Of a stretch of 64,000 nucleotides of DNA, positions 31,495-41,896 are shown one piece after another. The position numbers and the translations under genes were made by a program. The stretch is taken from assembly GCA_030348385.1 (NCBI GenBank), contig JAUCFP010000006.1:1798001-1862000 (forward strand), written 5' to 3'. This stretch comes from Cytobacillus sp. NJ13 (GTDB lineage: Bacteria; Bacillota; Bacilli; Bacillales; Cytobacillaceae). The notes beneath the pieces are model-generated. The model did no database searches. It was not told the DNA's origin and saw only the letters and a program-made list of their open reading frames with translations. How positions within the stretch are numbered: position 1 is the first letter of the stretch; each line of letters starts with the position of its first letter.

Positions 31495-32595
31495 CTAATA
31501 CCTTGCATATCTGCTTATATTAAGCAGAACCCCTATAGCCATGAGCATCAGTGTCAATGACGATCCCCCGTAGCTAAGAAACGGAAGTGTGATGCCAGTA
31601 ACAGGCATCAGTCCTGTTACAACCCCGATATTAATCATTACCTGAATAGCGACCATTGCTATGATCCCAACAGCCAAGAAACTCCCATATAAATCAGGAG
31701 CGCCAAGCGCTATGCGGATGCCGCGCCATAAAAGAAGTGCAAATAATAAAATGACAAAAGATCCGCCTATAAATCCCAGTTCCTCAGCTAAAATGGCAAA
31801 AATAAAATCTGTCTGCGGCTCAGGAAGATAAAAAAACTTTTGTCTGCTCTGTCCCAGACCAAGGCCAAACAATCCTCCGGGCCCTATTGCATATAAGGAC
31901 TGGATAATCTGGAATCCGCTGCCCAGAGGATCTTCCCATGGGTCTAGAAATGAAGTAATCCGCTTTATCCTGTATGGGGCTGACAGAACAAGTGCCACAA
32001 ATCCGGCCAAGCCTGCAGCGCCAAACCAGACAAAGTGGCTAATCCTCGCTCCTGCGATAAAAATCATGACAACACAAGTACCCACCATTACAGTTCCAGT
32101 GCCCAAATCAGGCTGCAGCATTATTAATCCAAATGCTAAAAATACAAGCCCTAAAGATGGAACAAGACCTTTTCTGAAAGAGGTAATCAGCTTTTGTTTT
32201 TCGGAGAGGAATTTTGCCATAAATACAATCATGGCAAGCTTCATAAACTCCGAAGGCTGAATAGAAAATGCTCCAACGCCAATCCAGCTCCGCGAGCCAT
32301 TTCGCACATTGCCGATACCTGGAATCAGCACCAGGAGCAAAAGCACAAAACAGACAATAATTAAGACCTTTGCCCAAGTTCTCCAGGTCCAATAATCCAC
32401 ATTCATGATAAAAAACATCGCAATAATTCCAACTCCGGCAAAAAGCATTTGCCTTTTCGCAAAAAAGAAAGAATCATCAAATTTATAATCTGCCCAAATT
32501 GCACTTGCACTATATACCATAGTCAATCCTACAGCAAGCAGCATAAAAGTGACGATCATTAATATAAAATCGGGAGTGGTTTTTTTGGTCGGCAA
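31495..32595 (-). CDS. spoVE: Stage V sporulation protein SpoVE (SEDS family)
   Basis: A SEDS-family polytopic membrane protein needed for spore cortex peptidoglycan. The 366 residues align with B. subtilis SpoVE throughout, with about ten transmembrane segments and the SEDS loops GSRSWIGVGAFSIQPSEFMKL and PVTGITLPFLSYGGSSL. The start is TTG at 32595 with GAGGTG 6 bases upstream and gives the known N-terminus PTKKTTPD; longer readings are unsupported. It pairs functionally with the SpoVD transpeptidase. SpoVE is preferred over FtsW from its close sequence match and from its place between murD and murG. Confidence 0.94.
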   Translation of the reverse strand: MPTKKTTPDFILMIVTFMLLAVGLTMVYSASAIWADYKFDDSFFFAKRQMLFAGVGIIAMFFIMNVDYWTWRTWAKVLIIVCFVLLLLVLIPGIGNVRNGSRSWIGVGAFSIQPSEFMKLAMIVFMAKFLSEKQKLITSFRKGLVPSLGLVFLAFGLIMLQPDLGTGTVMVGTCVVMIFIAGARISHFVWFGAAGLAGFVALVLSAPYRIKRITSFLDPWEDPLGSGFQIIQSLYAIGPGGLFGLGLGQSRQKFFYLPEPQTDFIFAILAEELGFIGGSFVILLFALLLWRGIRIALGAPDLYGSFLAVGIIAMVAIQVMINIGVVTGLMPVTGITLPFLSYGGSSLTLMLMAIGVLLNISRYARY

Positions 32596-32765
32596 CGAAA
32601 ACACCTCGAATGCAAGTTTTAGGGCTATCAAGGAACCTTTTTCCTGCCGTAAATAAACTTACCTGTGTTTCGGCAGTCTTAATACGTTCCTTATTAAAGC
32701 TCTAAATGTCACGCGAAGCAGATGTATGCCTTTGCTGTCGTTTCCATAGTCCCGCAGACAAGCCC

Positions 32766-34118
32766 TTAATTAAGCTTATGCACCGCATCTATAAACATGT
32801 CTCCCCGAACCTCAAAAGTTTTATATTGGTCCCAGCTTGCACAAGCAGGAGAAAGCAGAATCACATCTCCTGGCTCTGAAAGCTTAAAGGCAGCAGGTAC
32901 GGCTTTTTCCACATTATCGACACGCTCAATTGTTTTTATTCCCGCTTCCAATGCTGCATTTTCAATCTTTTCAGCTGTTTGCCCAAAGGTTACAAGAGCT
33001 TTTACCTTTTTTAGAGATGGGATGAGTTCATCAAAGCCATTTCCGCGGTCAAGACCGCCTGCAAGAAGAATCACAGGCTGATCAAATGCTGATACTGCAT
33101 TCTTCGTTGCTAAAATGTTCGTTGCTTTAGAATCATTATAAAATTTCCTGCTCTGGTATTCACCAACATACTGCAGACGGTGCTTTACTCCTGTAAACGA
33201 ACTTAGAACCTGGCTGATGGCTTCATTCCCGACACCGGTCAGTTTGGCAGCAGCCACTGAGGATAGGATATTCTCAAGATTGTGCTCTCCTGGCAGTGAA
33301 ACATCCTTTCTTTCCATAACTTGTTCATTGTTAAAATAAATCCATCCATCTTTGACATATGCACCTTCAGACAGCTCTCTGGAAGTTGAAAAAGGAATTA
33401 TTTTCGCCGCTGACCGTGCAGCGGCTTCCATTACTTTATCTTGATCGGCATTGACTATGAAATAATCCTTTTCAGTCTGATTCATCGTAATATTTGCTTT
33501 GGCTGCATGATACTCTTCTCTTGTGCCATGATAATCCAAATGGGCATCATATAAATTTGTTAAAATGGCGATTCTCGGCCTGAAATCCTGAATACCCATC
33601 AGCTGAAACGATGAAAGCTCAATCACGATATTATTTTCTTCTGCAGCATCCTGGGCGACCTCTGAAGCTACTGTTCCAATATTTCCTGCTATCAGCGGCA
33701 TTTTGCTTCCAGCCAGAAGCATTTCAAACACAAGAGTAGTTGTGGTGGTTTTTCCATTTGTACCTGTTATCGCAATAAAAGGAGCTTCAGATACCTGAAA
33801 GGCAAGCTCCACTTCTGTAATGACCGGTATGCCCTTTTCAAGTGCTCCTTTTATCATTGGATTATGGTAAGGAATACCCGGATTTTTTACAATCAGCTCG
33901 AACCCCTCTTCCAGAAGTTCAATTGGATGGCCCCCGCATATAACCGTAATCCCCTGTTCAAGCAGTCCTTGAGCTTCAGGATTTTCTGCAAGAGGTTTAT
34001 AATCGTTAACAGTTACAAATGCTCCAAGCTTATGTAAAAGGGAAGCTGCACTCACTCCGCTTTTTGCCAGACCCAGCACTAATATTTTTTTATGTCGATA
34101 GCGATTGACTTCTTTCAC
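32766..34118 (-). CDS. murD: UDP-N-acetylmuramoylalanine--D-glutamate ligase
   Basis: Adds D-glutamate to UDP-MurNAc-Ala. The 450-residue protein has the N-terminal UDP-binding fold ([18 protein letters not shown]), the ATP loop GTNGKTTTT (about 117-125), the central HLDYHGT motif and a C-terminal ligase domain. The start is GTG with GAGGTG upstream, directly after the mraY stop. Confidence 0.96.
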   Translation of the reverse strand: MKEVNRYRHKKILVLGLAKSGVSAASLLHKLGAFVTVNDYKPLAENPEAQGLLEQGITVICGGHPIELLEEGFELIVKNPGIPYHNPMIKGALEKGIPVITEVELAFQVSEAPFIAITGTNGKTTTTTLVFEMLLAGSKMPLIAGNIGTVASEVAQDAAEENNIVIELSSFQLMGIQDFRPRIAILTNLYDAHLDYHGTREEYHAAKANITMNQTEKDYFIVNADQDKVMEAAARSAAKIIPFSTSRELSEGAYVKDGWIYFNNEQVMERKDVSLPGEHNLENILSSVAAAKLTGVGNEAISQVLSSFTGVKHRLQYVGEYQSRKFYNDSKATNILATKNAVSAFDQPVILLAGGLDRGNGFDELIPSLKKVKALVTFGQTAEKIENAALEAGIKTIERVDNVEKAVPAAFKLSEPGDVILLSPACASWDQYKTFEVRGDMFIDAVHKLN

Positions 34119-35093
34119 TTACACCCACACCTCAATATAGATTCCTAAGATTGCAAACAATAGGCCAACGGTCCAGAATGTAACAACAACCCGCCATTCT
34201 GACCAGCCCACCAATTCATAATGATGATGGAGCGGGCTCATACGGAAGATCCGCTTCCCGGTGGTCTTAAAAGATGCCACCTGTAAAATAACAGATAAAG
34301 TTTCAATAACAAAAACACCGCCGATAATAATCAGGATGATTTCAAGTTTTGTCAGGATGGCTATGGTCGCAATAGCCCCTCCAAGAGCCAGTGATCCTGT
34401 GTCTCCCATGAACACCTTTGCAGGGTGGGCATTAAAGACAAGGAAACCCAATACCGCTCCAACTACAGCAACAGAAAAAATGGATACTTCGAATTGGGAT
34501 TGATTCCAAGCCAGTACTGCAAATGCTCCAAAAGCGATTGCAGCAGTCCCAGAGACAAGACCATCAAGTCCATCTGTCAGATTGACAGCATTCGAGAATC
34601 CGACCAGCCAGAAAATAATGAATAAAACATATCCCCAGCCCAAATCAATCGAAATGTCTGTCAGCGGAATATGCACTTCTGTTGAAAAATCATTTTGCTT
34701 GAAAACAAAATAAAAAATAACAGATATAATAATCTGGCCCAGCAGCTTTTGTTTTGAAGTCAGGCCTAAGTTTCGCTTTAATACTACTTTAATAAAGTCA
34801 TCAAGAAAACCGAGGAGTCCAAAGCCCAGTGTAACCAGCAGCAGCAAATATGTTTCTACAGTAGGTTCTGAAAATTTCCCGGTCATAAGCAACGTGGTCA
34901 CCGTGACGGAAAGAAGAATCATGATTCCGCCCATTGTCGGTGTACCCGTCTTTTTCTGATGGGATTTTGGGCCTTCTTCACGGATGCTTTGCCCGAATTT
35001 CAATCTTCTCAGGAAGGGAATAAAAATGGGAGACAGCAAAACAGTAATTAAAAAGCCTGCCAATATTGTGAAAAAAATAACTTGCTCCATCAT
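34119..35093 (-). CDS. mraY: Phospho-MurNAc-pentapeptide transferase MraY
   Basis: Makes lipid I from UDP-MurNAc-pentapeptide and undecaprenyl phosphate in the membrane. The 324-residue protein has about ten hydrophobic segments, the FLDDFIK and NLTDGLDGL motifs with catalytic Asp residues, and the HHHYEL segment. GGAGGGG precedes the double ATG. Confidence 0.97.
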   Translation of the reverse strand: MMEQVIFFTILAGFLITVLLSPIFIPFLRRLKFGQSIREEGPKSHQKKTGTPTMGGIMILLSVTVTTLLMTGKFSEPTVETYLLLLVTLGFGLLGFLDDFIKVVLKRNLGLTSKQKLLGQIIISVIFYFVFKQNDFSTEVHIPLTDISIDLGWGYVLFIIFWLVGFSNAVNLTDGLDGLVSGTAAIAFGAFAVLAWNQSQFEVSIFSVAVVGAVLGFLVFNAHPAKVFMGDTGSLALGGAIATIAILTKLEIILIIIGGVFVIETLSVILQVASFKTTGKRIFRMSPLHHHYELVGWSEWRVVVTFWTVGLLFAILGIYIEVWV

Positions 35094-35095
35094 AC

Positions 35096-35545
35096 TTATC
35101 CCCTCCTTCCCTGCTTGGCATTTCCTGCAGCTTCCGCTAATCTTTCAGCCATCACTGCAATATCATATGTTGCTTCGTTTTCTTTAAGACTTTTTTTACC
35201 TGAAATAAGGAAATTTGTTGTGTTCATCTTTTCTTCTGATTTGCTTAATTTTTCTATATATAATTTCATGATGTCCTTTAAGCCTTTCGTTAAGTCATTT
35301 GTATAAAAAATAGGGAAATGATTCGGGGTATATGCCGGCGTCACGGCATTCTCATGCCAGAGAGCAGCAACAGCCCCTTTTTCAATAGCTTCTTTCAGAT
35401 TTTCGGCCTCTCCAAAAGGAATATAAATTCCTTTTGGCTGCAGGGCGGAAGAGGACGCAGCGACCGTATGAAATTCCAGCTCATTATCCTTTATCCCTTT
35501 TACTGCCGGAAACAGTTCCGCTAAATCCCGATACGTCAAGTACAT
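35096..35545 (-). CDS. Orphan Mur-ligase N-terminal (MurE/MurF-type) domain protein
   Basis: The 149-residue reading frame lies between murE and mraY with 1-2 bases on either side and has an AGAGGAG site before its ATG, so it is a real operon gene. The first 100 residues resemble the uridine-nucleotide-binding N-terminal domain of MurE/Mur[19 protein letters not shown] and [16 protein letters not shown]. No ATP loop (GTNGKTT) or C-terminal domain follows; the rest is a charged, helical tail. A full murF is not in the window. The role is unknown; a regulatory or scaffolding role in the precursor pathway is speculation. Confidence 0.75.
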   Translation of the reverse strand: MYLTYRDLAELFPAVKGIKDNELEFHTVAASSSALQPKGIYIPFGEAENLKEAIEKGAVAALWHENAVTPAYTPNHFPIFYTNDLTKGLKDIMKLYIEKLSKSEEKMNTTNFLISGKKSLKENEATYDIAVMAERLAEAAGNAKQGRRG

Positions 35546-35546
35546 T

Positions 35547-37007
35547 TTATCGCTCCTCTATAGCCTCTTTTGCGACAAGGCGGTCATCAAAGTCGAAAAC
35601 CTGGTTCCCCACCTGCTGATATGTTTCATGGCCCTTGCCAGCTATTAAAATAACGTCTCCTTCACCGGCATTTTTCACCGCGTAATGAATGGCTTCTTTT
35701 CGGTCAGCGATTGTTTTATAACTCTCACCTTTCACTCCCTCTTCCATATCCCTGAGGATTTGAATCGGGTCTTCACTTCGCGGGTTATCAGAAGTAAATA
35801 TAGGGTCTGTGCTGTACTGGCATGCAATTTCAGCCATAAGCGGCCTTTTGGACCTATCTCTGTCCCCCCCGCAGCCAACGATGGCAAAAATGCGTTTCCG
35901 GGCAAATTGCTTTACAGTTTCCAAAGCATTTTTTAGGCTGTCCGGTGTATGTGAATAATCAACAATCACAGAAAAATCCTGGCCAGCATCCACGGTTTCA
36001 AATCTGCCTGCAACACCTTTTACTTCTTCAGCAGATTTGATGATTTGAGAGATTGATATCCCTGATGCGATACCTGCACCAATACTGGCAAGGACATTAT
36101 AGATGCTGAATTTGCCTATCATTTTTAGAGAGACTTTATGCTTCCCAAATGGAGAAATTAAGTCAAAATCTGTACCGGCAGCAGTCATCTTAATATTAGT
36201 TGCGCGAAGGTCAGCTTCCTGATCGATTCCATAGGAAATGACATGAGCAGCAGTCGATTTTTCATATTCTGCAGAAGCAGGGTCATCTGAATTTAAAATG
36301 GCAAACTTCGGCTCTACATGATTATAAGCGCTTCCGAGCTGGGCAAAAAGCAGCCCTTTTGCTCTCCTGTATTCATCCATTGTTTTGTGATAATCCAGAT
36401 GATCCTGAGTCAGGTTTGTAAATACAGCTATATTAAAATCACAGCCATGAATGCGCCCTTCATCAAGTGCATGCGAAGACACTTCCATTACGGCTGAATC
36501 TACACCTGCAACTGCCATTTTTCTAAATGTACTTTGCAGAGTCAAACTTTCAGGAGTGGTATTTTTCACTTCAAAGGTTTCATCGGCAATCTTCGTGTAC
36601 ATCGTGCCTATTAAGCCCGTTTTCCTTCCTGCATCGGCAAGGATCTTCTCTATTAAATGGCTTGTTGTTGTTTTGCCATTAGTGCCTGTTATGCCAATTA
36701 AATGAAGCTGCTTGCTCGGCTGTCCATAAAAAGCATCAGCCAGCACGGCCATGGCCCGTTTTGTATTCTTTACCACTATAACCGGGATATCCAAATCCAA
36801 TTCTTTTTGGGCAATGACAGCTGCTGCACCTTTTTCTGCAGCAGAAGCCGCAAAGTCATGGCCATCAACCGTATACCCCTCAATACAGACAAACAGACTT
36901 CCAGGTGTAACTTTCCTGTTATCGTTAACAATCTCTGTGATATCCGGGTTTTCCCCTTTATAAGTCATATAAGGCTGCAAAAATCGCAGCAATTTATGTA
37001 ATTCCAT
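35547..37007 (-). CDS. murE: UDP-MurNAc-tripeptide synthetase (meso-diaminopimelate adding)
   Basis: Adds the third amino acid of the stem peptide. The 486-residue protein has the N-terminal domain, the ATP loop GTNGKTTT (about 107-114), [11 protein letters not shown], and the DNPR motif in the C-terminal domain that marks meso-diaminopimelate specificity. ATG 37007 has AGAGGA 9 bases upstream; an in-frame TTG three codons earlier is less likely. Confidence 0.96.
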   Translation of the reverse strand: MELHKLLRFLQPYMTYKGENPDITEIVNDNRKVTPGSLFVCIEGYTVDGHDFAASAAEKGAAAVIAQKELDLDIPVIVVKNTKRAMAVLADAFYGQPSKQLHLIGITGTNGKTTTSHLIEKILADAGRKTGLIGTMYTKIADETFEVKNTTPESLTLQSTFRKMAVAGVDSAVMEVSSHALDEGRIHGCDFNIAVFTNLTQDHLDYHKTMDEYRRAKGLLFAQLGSAYNHVEPKFAILNSDDPASAEYEKSTAAHVISYGIDQEADLRATNIKMTAAGTDFDLISPFGKHKVSLKMIGKFSIYNVLASIGAGIASGISISQIIKSAEEVKGVAGRFETVDAGQDFSVIVDYSHTPDSLKNALETVKQFARKRIFAIVGCGGDRDRSKRPLMAEIACQYSTDPIFTSDNPRSEDPIQILRDMEEGVKGESYKTIADRKEAIHYAVKNAGEGDVILIAGKGHETYQQVGNQVFDFDDRLVAKEAIEER

Positions 37008-37197
37008 GTCTACCAATCCTCTCGTGTTAAACAGAACAATCTAATCCTTCTTTAATGCCTCTGGTCATATTCATTTTTAAAATCTCAAACTAACATTCTA
37101 AATGATGGCGATATATATTGTACATGATAATTGCTTTTTTAGCTATTTAATATATAGAACCCAAACCCAGAAAGTATGTTGCGGTTTCCTTACAAAC

Positions 37198-37232
37198 AAA
37201 AAAATTCAGGCGGCGCAGGATGATGCCGCCCT
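37198..37232 (-). terminator. Intrinsic terminator of spoVD
   Basis: On the minus strand GGCGGC and GCCGCC form the stem, followed by TGAATTTTTTT. It separates spoVD from murE. Confidence 0.8.
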
Positions 37233-37243
37233 CAGTTCTATTC

Positions 37244-39160
37244 TTATTTGTCGTCAAAATACAGCCGGATCGTTGACCCTTCTTTTAGCTTGATGCCAGG
37301 CTGAGGCGTTTGCTTGACCACTGTATTTCCTGTGCCGCTCGCATCAATTTTCAGGTTAAGATAGAGCTCACCCAGATCCTTTTTTGTCAGGCCGACCATA
37401 TCAGGAACTTCTATCATTGGGGAATCCATCCATGTCAGCTCTTTTTCAATTTGATTTTTCCGCGGCTTTACTCCCATGGCCCGCAAGCTGTCCCCCATGA
37501 TCTCCCCTACAATCGGAGCAGCAACTACGCCGCCAAATTGAATAGTTCCTTTTGGATTATCCACAGCCACATAAACAACAAGCTGCGGATCATCAGCAGG
37601 TGCGAATCCTATAAATGATACAATATGGTTATTTTCCAGGTACCGGCCATTTTGCGCTTTTTGTGCAGTCCCAGTTTTACCGCCTACACGGTACCCGTCG
37701 ACAAATGCCTTTTTTCCTGATCCTTTTGCCACAACTGATTCAAGCGCTTTTCGGATTTCATCTGAAGTTTCTTTTGAGATTATTTTTCTCTTTGCATCAG
37801 GTGATTTTTTCATCAATATTTCTCCGGTAGCCGGATTAATAAGCTCTTTGGCTATATAAGGGGTATATAGTGTTCCGCCATTAACGGCAGCCGAAATGGC
37901 TGCTGCCTGCTGAATCGGGGTCACGGAAACTCCCTGTCCAAAAGCAGTAGTTGCCTGCTCAACAGGGCCAACCCGATCGAGATTAAAAAGAATTCCCTTC
38001 CCTTCGCCCTGCAGGTCGATACCGGTCTTTTCGCCGAACCCAAAGTCGCGGATATATTTAAACAGTTTTTCTTTGCCTAATCTCTCACCCAGCTCTACAA
38101 AACCGGGGTTACAGGAATTCTGGACTACTTCCAGATAAGTCTGGCTGCCATGGCCGCCCTTTTTCCAGCATCTTAGTCTTGCACCGCCAACTTCAACAGA
38201 TCCCGGATCGTGGAAATGATCCTTCTCCAAGTCTACCTTGCCCTCTTCTAATGCAGCTGCCAGAGTGATAATTTTGAATGTGGAACCGGGCTCATATGTA
38301 CTCCAGATTGGCAGGTTGCGGTTGTAAATTTCCGGGGGTACATTCCTAAAATTCGCAGGGTCAAAATCGGGCCTGCTGGCCATGGCAAGAACTTCTCCGT
38401 TATTTGGATTCATGGCAATTGCTATTATTCCATCAGGATTGTATTCAGCCTGAGCAATATCAAGCTCCCTTTCTACTATAGTCTGAATCTTGGAATCAAT
38501 AGTGAGCTTTAAATCCATTCCATCAACCGGCGGCTTGTAGTCATCCGCCATATCGTTCATCCGTTCACCCTTTGCATTCGCATAAAACTTAACAGATCCT
38601 TTTTTTCCTTTTAGTTCTTCATCATAATATAATTCAAGACCCATAAGACCCTGATTATCAATTCCCGAAAACCCTAAAACATGCGAGAGATAATTCCCGA
38701 AAGGGTAATGGCGTTTTGAATCTTCTCCAATATATATGCCTTCAATTTCCAGTGCACGGATTTCTTTCGCTTTTTCATGGGAAATTTTTCGGCCTTCAGG
38801 GATTTTCACACTTGATGCTCTTTTTGTGATAAGCTGATAAGCTTTTTCTTTTGACATATTCAGCACTGCAGCCAATTTCTCTGCAGCATCAGCAGGATCT
38901 TTTATTTGCCTGGGTACAACATAGACAGTTGGGGCACTGACATTCGTAGCCAGCGGAACACCGTTGCGGTCGACGATTTCTCCTCTTTCCGGTTCGAAAG
39001 GGATGTCTCTGCTCCAGAGTTCCTTTGCGCCATCTGTAAGCAAATTCCCCAGAAAGAATTGAACATATCCAAGACGCAAATCAATAATAAAAAAAACGAG
39101 AATACCAACAAACAACGCTACAGTCAGCCGTTTTCGAACGGTTACATTTGAAACACGCAT
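37244..39160 (-). CDS. spoVD: Stage V sporulation protein D (class B PBP)
   Basis: Transpeptidase for spore cortex synthesis. The 638-residue protein has an N-terminal transmembrane helix (about 12-30), a dimerisation domain, the transpeptidase with Ser293 (PGSTFK), SxN (QNSCNP) and KTG (VGGKTGTAQK), and one C-terminal PASTA domain (about 575-638). It matches B. subtilis SpoVD throughout. A GGAGG lies 11 bases before the ATG. Confidence 0.97.
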   Translation of the reverse strand: MRVSNVTVRKRLTVALFVGILVFFIIDLRLGYVQFFLGNLLTDGAKELWSRDIPFEPERGEIVDRNGVPLATNVSAPTVYVVPRQIKDPADAAEKLAAVLNMSKEKAYQLITKRASSVKIPEGRKISHEKAKEIRALEIEGIYIGEDSKRHYPFGNYLSHVLGFSGIDNQGLMGLELYYDEELKGKKGSVKFYANAKGERMNDMADDYKPPVDGMDLKLTIDSKIQTIVERELDIAQAEYNPDGIIAIAMNPNNGEVLAMASRPDFDPANFRNVPPEIYNRNLPIWSTYEPGSTFKIITLAAALEEGKVDLEKDHFHDPGSVEVGGARLRCWKKGGHGSQTYLEVVQNSCNPGFVELGERLGKEKLFKYIRDFGFGEKTGIDLQGEGKGILFNLDRVGPVEQATTAFGQGVSVTPIQQAAAISAAVNGGTLYTPYIAKELINPATGEILMKKSPDAKRKIISKETSDEIRKALESVVAKGSGKKAFVDGYRVGGKTGTAQKAQNGRYLENNHIVSFIGFAPADDPQLVVYVAVDNPKGTIQFGGVVAAPIVGEIMGDSLRAMGVKPRKNQIEKELTWMDSPMIEVPDMVGLTKKDLGELYLNLKIDASGTGNTVVKQTPQPGIKLKEGSTIRLYFDDK

Positions 39161-39214
39161 GTACGGACGAACCTCCTTAGATTATGGCTCGTTCCAATAT
39201 ATGCTTGTACATAA

Positions 39215-39256
39215 ATGAATAGAACGCACTGCCGCTCATCCGGCAGTACGTTCTAA
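39215..39256 (-). terminator. Hairpin between pbpB and spoVD
   Basis: A long stem pairs AGAACGTACTGCCG with CGGCAGTGCGTTCT (one mismatch) just after the pbpB stop. The tail TATTCATTT is only moderately T-rich, so termination may be partial. Confidence 0.6.
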
Positions 39257-39257
39257 T

Positions 39258-41480
39258 TTAATCCAGCACTGCTTCCTCTTCTTCCTGCTGCTCTTCTGAT
39301 TCTAGGTTTTCCTCATTATATTTCTCTGCAGGCGGCTCAAGTTCGACGATTAAATAGTCACCTTCCCTGAGTGCAGAACCAGCCTTCAGATTTTGCTTCA
39401 CCACATATCCGCTTCCTACGGTATTCAGCTTTAAGTCAGCAAGCTTTGCCACCTTCATAACGTCCCTTAGCGACCATCCATTCATATCAGGCACAGTTAA
39501 CTCGCCTTCCGTCTTTAAGATTACTCGTTCTCCTTCCAGCAAATTGTACATATTTCCAGGGACCTGTCTTTCAACCTTGCTTCCCTTTCCCAGTACAATT
39601 GCTTCGAAACCGGACTTTTTCAATTCTGCTTTTGCTTCTTCAACTGTTTTCCCTTCCACTTCAGGTGCTAGTTCAGAGTTTGCCTTTAGTTCCTTTGCCG
39701 GCTCGATATTTAAATATTGAAGACTGCTTTTCATAACCGGTGTAAAAATCTTGGCAACCGGCTCAGCACCGTTTGTACTGAGGTCAATATCCGGCTGCTG
39801 GACCGCTACATAGATGATCAGTTCAGGATCATCTTTTGGCGCCATGCCTAAAAAGGAGAAGATAAAATTTTCATGTCCCGTTAAATATCCTCCGCCATTT
39901 GGGTCAGGGATTTGGGCAGTCCCCGTTTTTCCGGCAACCTCATAGCCCTCAATATTATACCTTTTGTAGCCCGTTCCATTTTCAGAAGACACAACCGTTT
40001 CCAGGATATCCCTGGTTTTCTTGGCCGTTTCTGCTGAGATTGGATTTCCCTTCACTTCCGGCTTTGTTTTTTTTAAGACTTGATTTTTATCACCATCAAC
40101 AATACTGCTGATCACATGAGGCTGCATCATTTTGCCGTCATTTGCAATGGCAGTAGCTGCCTGTACCTGCTGAATCGGCGTAATGGCAGAACCTTGTCCG
40201 AATCCGGTCGTTACTTTATCAAGCGGCCACTCGTAAGCTATTTTTCCGCCTGTTTCATTCGGCAGGTCAATTCCAGTTGGATTTTCAAATCCAAACTTTG
40301 TTATATATTCCCTGTATTTTTCATAACCAAGCTTCTCTTTAACTATTTTCGCGAAAGCCACGTTCGACGAACGCTGAACACCTTCAAGGTAAGTAATGGA
40401 CCCCCAGCCCCGTCCCTGGTTATGGTCGCGTATAGCAGGTGAGTTTTCTGTTACTTTATAACTCCCTGATTTAAACCATTCATTCGGATCAAATTTCCCC
40501 TCCTCAATGGCTGCGGCCAAGGTAAAGATCTTCATAGTGGAGCCGGGCTCAAATGAGTTTTCGATCACTTCATTATGCCATGTCTCTTCAATGCCTTCCT
40601 TTGTTTTCGGATGAAAGGATGGCCTCTGTCCCATTGCCAAAATCTCACCCGTTTTGGCATCCGCAACTACAGCAACCATCTTTTTCGGCTTATACTTTTC
40701 ATCTACTTTATTCATGGAATCTTCGAGGAAAGTCTGTATCTTTTTGTCGATTGTCAAATACACATCTTTACCATTTTGAGCCGGCTGGATTTTTTGATCT
40801 CCATTTGGGAGGAGATAGCCCCATATATCGCTTTCGTAGCTGAACTTTCCATCTTTTCCTGTGAGCACATCATTCAAACTCTGTTCAAGGCCCAGCATCC
40901 CTACTGTATCGGTTTTATTCGTCTTCGATTTTTTCTTTTCCACATATCCGACTAAATGTGAGGCGAAGACCCCATTTGGGTAGAACCGTTTGGAATCAGT
41001 TATAAATGTAATCCCCGGTAATTTCATATCTTCAATTTCTCTTTTTGTCTTTAACGGAAGATCGCGCCCCTCTTTACCAAATTCCACCTGAAATGGCGTT
41101 TCCCCATCTTTGGTTTTCTTCGTCAGGATCCTATATATCTCAGACTCTTCCAGATCAATAGCTTTTGAAAGCGCCGCTGCTGTTTTTTCAGGGTCTTTCA
41201 CATAATCCGGCTTCATGCTTTTATCGAGGATTGCTACCAGCTTGTAGGAAATAGTATCCTCGGCAATGACTTCACCATTGCGGTCATAAATAGTACCCCT
41301 TTTGGCCTGAATTGTCTTTTCACGTTCATATTTTTGCTGAGCTTTTGCAGCAAGTGCATGTCCCGCTGCTTCACCTGTAACCTGAATAGAAACAAAGCGG
41401 AAAATTAATACAAAAAAGAGCAGGCTGAATATTAAAAATAATATCGCTGCTCCAAAATTAATATTTGGCTGTTTCTTCAT
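39258..41480 (-). CDS. pbpB: Penicillin-binding protein 2B (septal transpeptidase)
   Basis: The 740-residue class B PBP cross-links septal peptidoglycan. It has a transmembrane helix (about 12-32), a pedestal domain, the transpeptidase with Ser314 (EPGSTMK), SSN and KTGTAQ motifs, and two C-terminal PASTA domains (about 595-715). The acidic tail (SEEQQEEEEAVLD) is notable. The ATG overlaps the ftsL stop as TAATG, indicating coupled translation. Confidence 0.96.
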   Translation of the reverse strand: MKKQPNINFGAAILFLIFSLLFFVLIFRFVSIQVTGEAAGHALAAKAQQKYEREKTIQAKRGTIYDRNGEVIAEDTISYKLVAILDKSMKPDYVKDPEKTAAALSKAIDLEESEIYRILTKKTKDGETPFQVEFGKEGRDLPLKTKREIEDMKLPGITFITDSKRFYPNGVFASHLVGYVEKKKSKTNKTDTVGMLGLEQSLNDVLTGKDGKFSYESDIWGYLLPNGDQKIQPAQNGKDVYLTIDKKIQTFLEDSMNKVDEKYKPKKMVAVVADAKTGEILAMGQRPSFHPKTKEGIEETWHNEVIENSFEPGSTMKIFTLAAAIEEGKFDPNEWFKSGSYKVTENSPAIRDHNQGRGWGSITYLEGVQRSSNVAFAKIVKEKLGYEKYREYITKFGFENPTGIDLPNETGGKIAYEWPLDKVTTGFGQGSAITPIQQVQAATAIANDGKMMQPHVISSIVDGDKNQVLKKTKPEVKGNPISAETAKKTRDILETVVSSENGTGYKRYNIEGYEVAGKTGTAQIPDPNGGGYLTGHENFIFSFLGMAPKDDPELIIYVAVQQPDIDLSTNGAEPVAKIFTPVMKSSLQYLNIEPAKELKANSELAPEVEGKTVEEAKAELKKSGFEAIVLGKGSKVERQVPGNMYNLLEGERVILKTEGELTVPDMNGWSLRDVMKVAKLADLKLNTVGSGYVVKQNLKAGSALREGDYLIVELEPPAEKYNEENLESEEQQEEEEAVLD

Positions 41481-41842
41481 TAATCTTCCACGACCTTGAC
41501 ATTATTTCCGCTGAATTTAAGTCCCATTTCCTCAGCTTTTGCTTTAATGCGCTCGTATGTACTTAATTCGCCCACTTGCATTTCGAGATCTGTATTCACT
41601 TTATTCTGCGTTTGGATTGCTTCTTCTGTTTGCTGAATTTCTTTATTCACTTCGTATATGGATGCCTGGTTTGAAACCATTTGTACTGCACCAAAACAAA
41701 CAATGCCAGTGAAAGCAAGTCCCAGTATTTTTTCCCCGGGGGAAAGCCATGACTTCTTTGATAATTTCTTGGGAGCCTGGACGGGCTGGGTTTGCACATC
41801 AAATTGTTTTTCTTCCTGAATTTTTCGGGCTAAATTGCTCAT
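41480..41842 (-). CDS. ftsL: Cell division protein FtsL
   Basis: The 120-residue bitopic protein has a cytoplasmic N-terminus, one transmembrane helix (about 38-58) and an extracellular leucine-zipper-like coiled coil (EVNKEIQQTEEAIQTQNKVNTDLEMQV). It joins DivIB and DivIC at the septum. Its position between rsmH and pbpB is canonical. Confidence 0.92.
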   Translation of the reverse strand: MSNLARKIQEEKQFDVQTQPVQAPKKLSKKSWLSPGEKILGLAFTGIVCFGAVQMVSNQASIYEVNKEIQQTEEAIQTQNKVNTDLEMQVGELSTYERIKAKAEEMGLKFSGNNVKVVED

Positions 41843-41896
41843 AATTCCCCTCCTGTAAATTTTTTATTTATTCTCTGCATGAGTATACTAAATCGC

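Noticed and set aside
32596..32765. CATACATC (32721-32728, minus strand), a possible sigma-E -10 box before spoVE.
   Set aside because: No sigma-E -35 box at the right distance was found; a spoVE promoter is expected here but this match alone is too weak.
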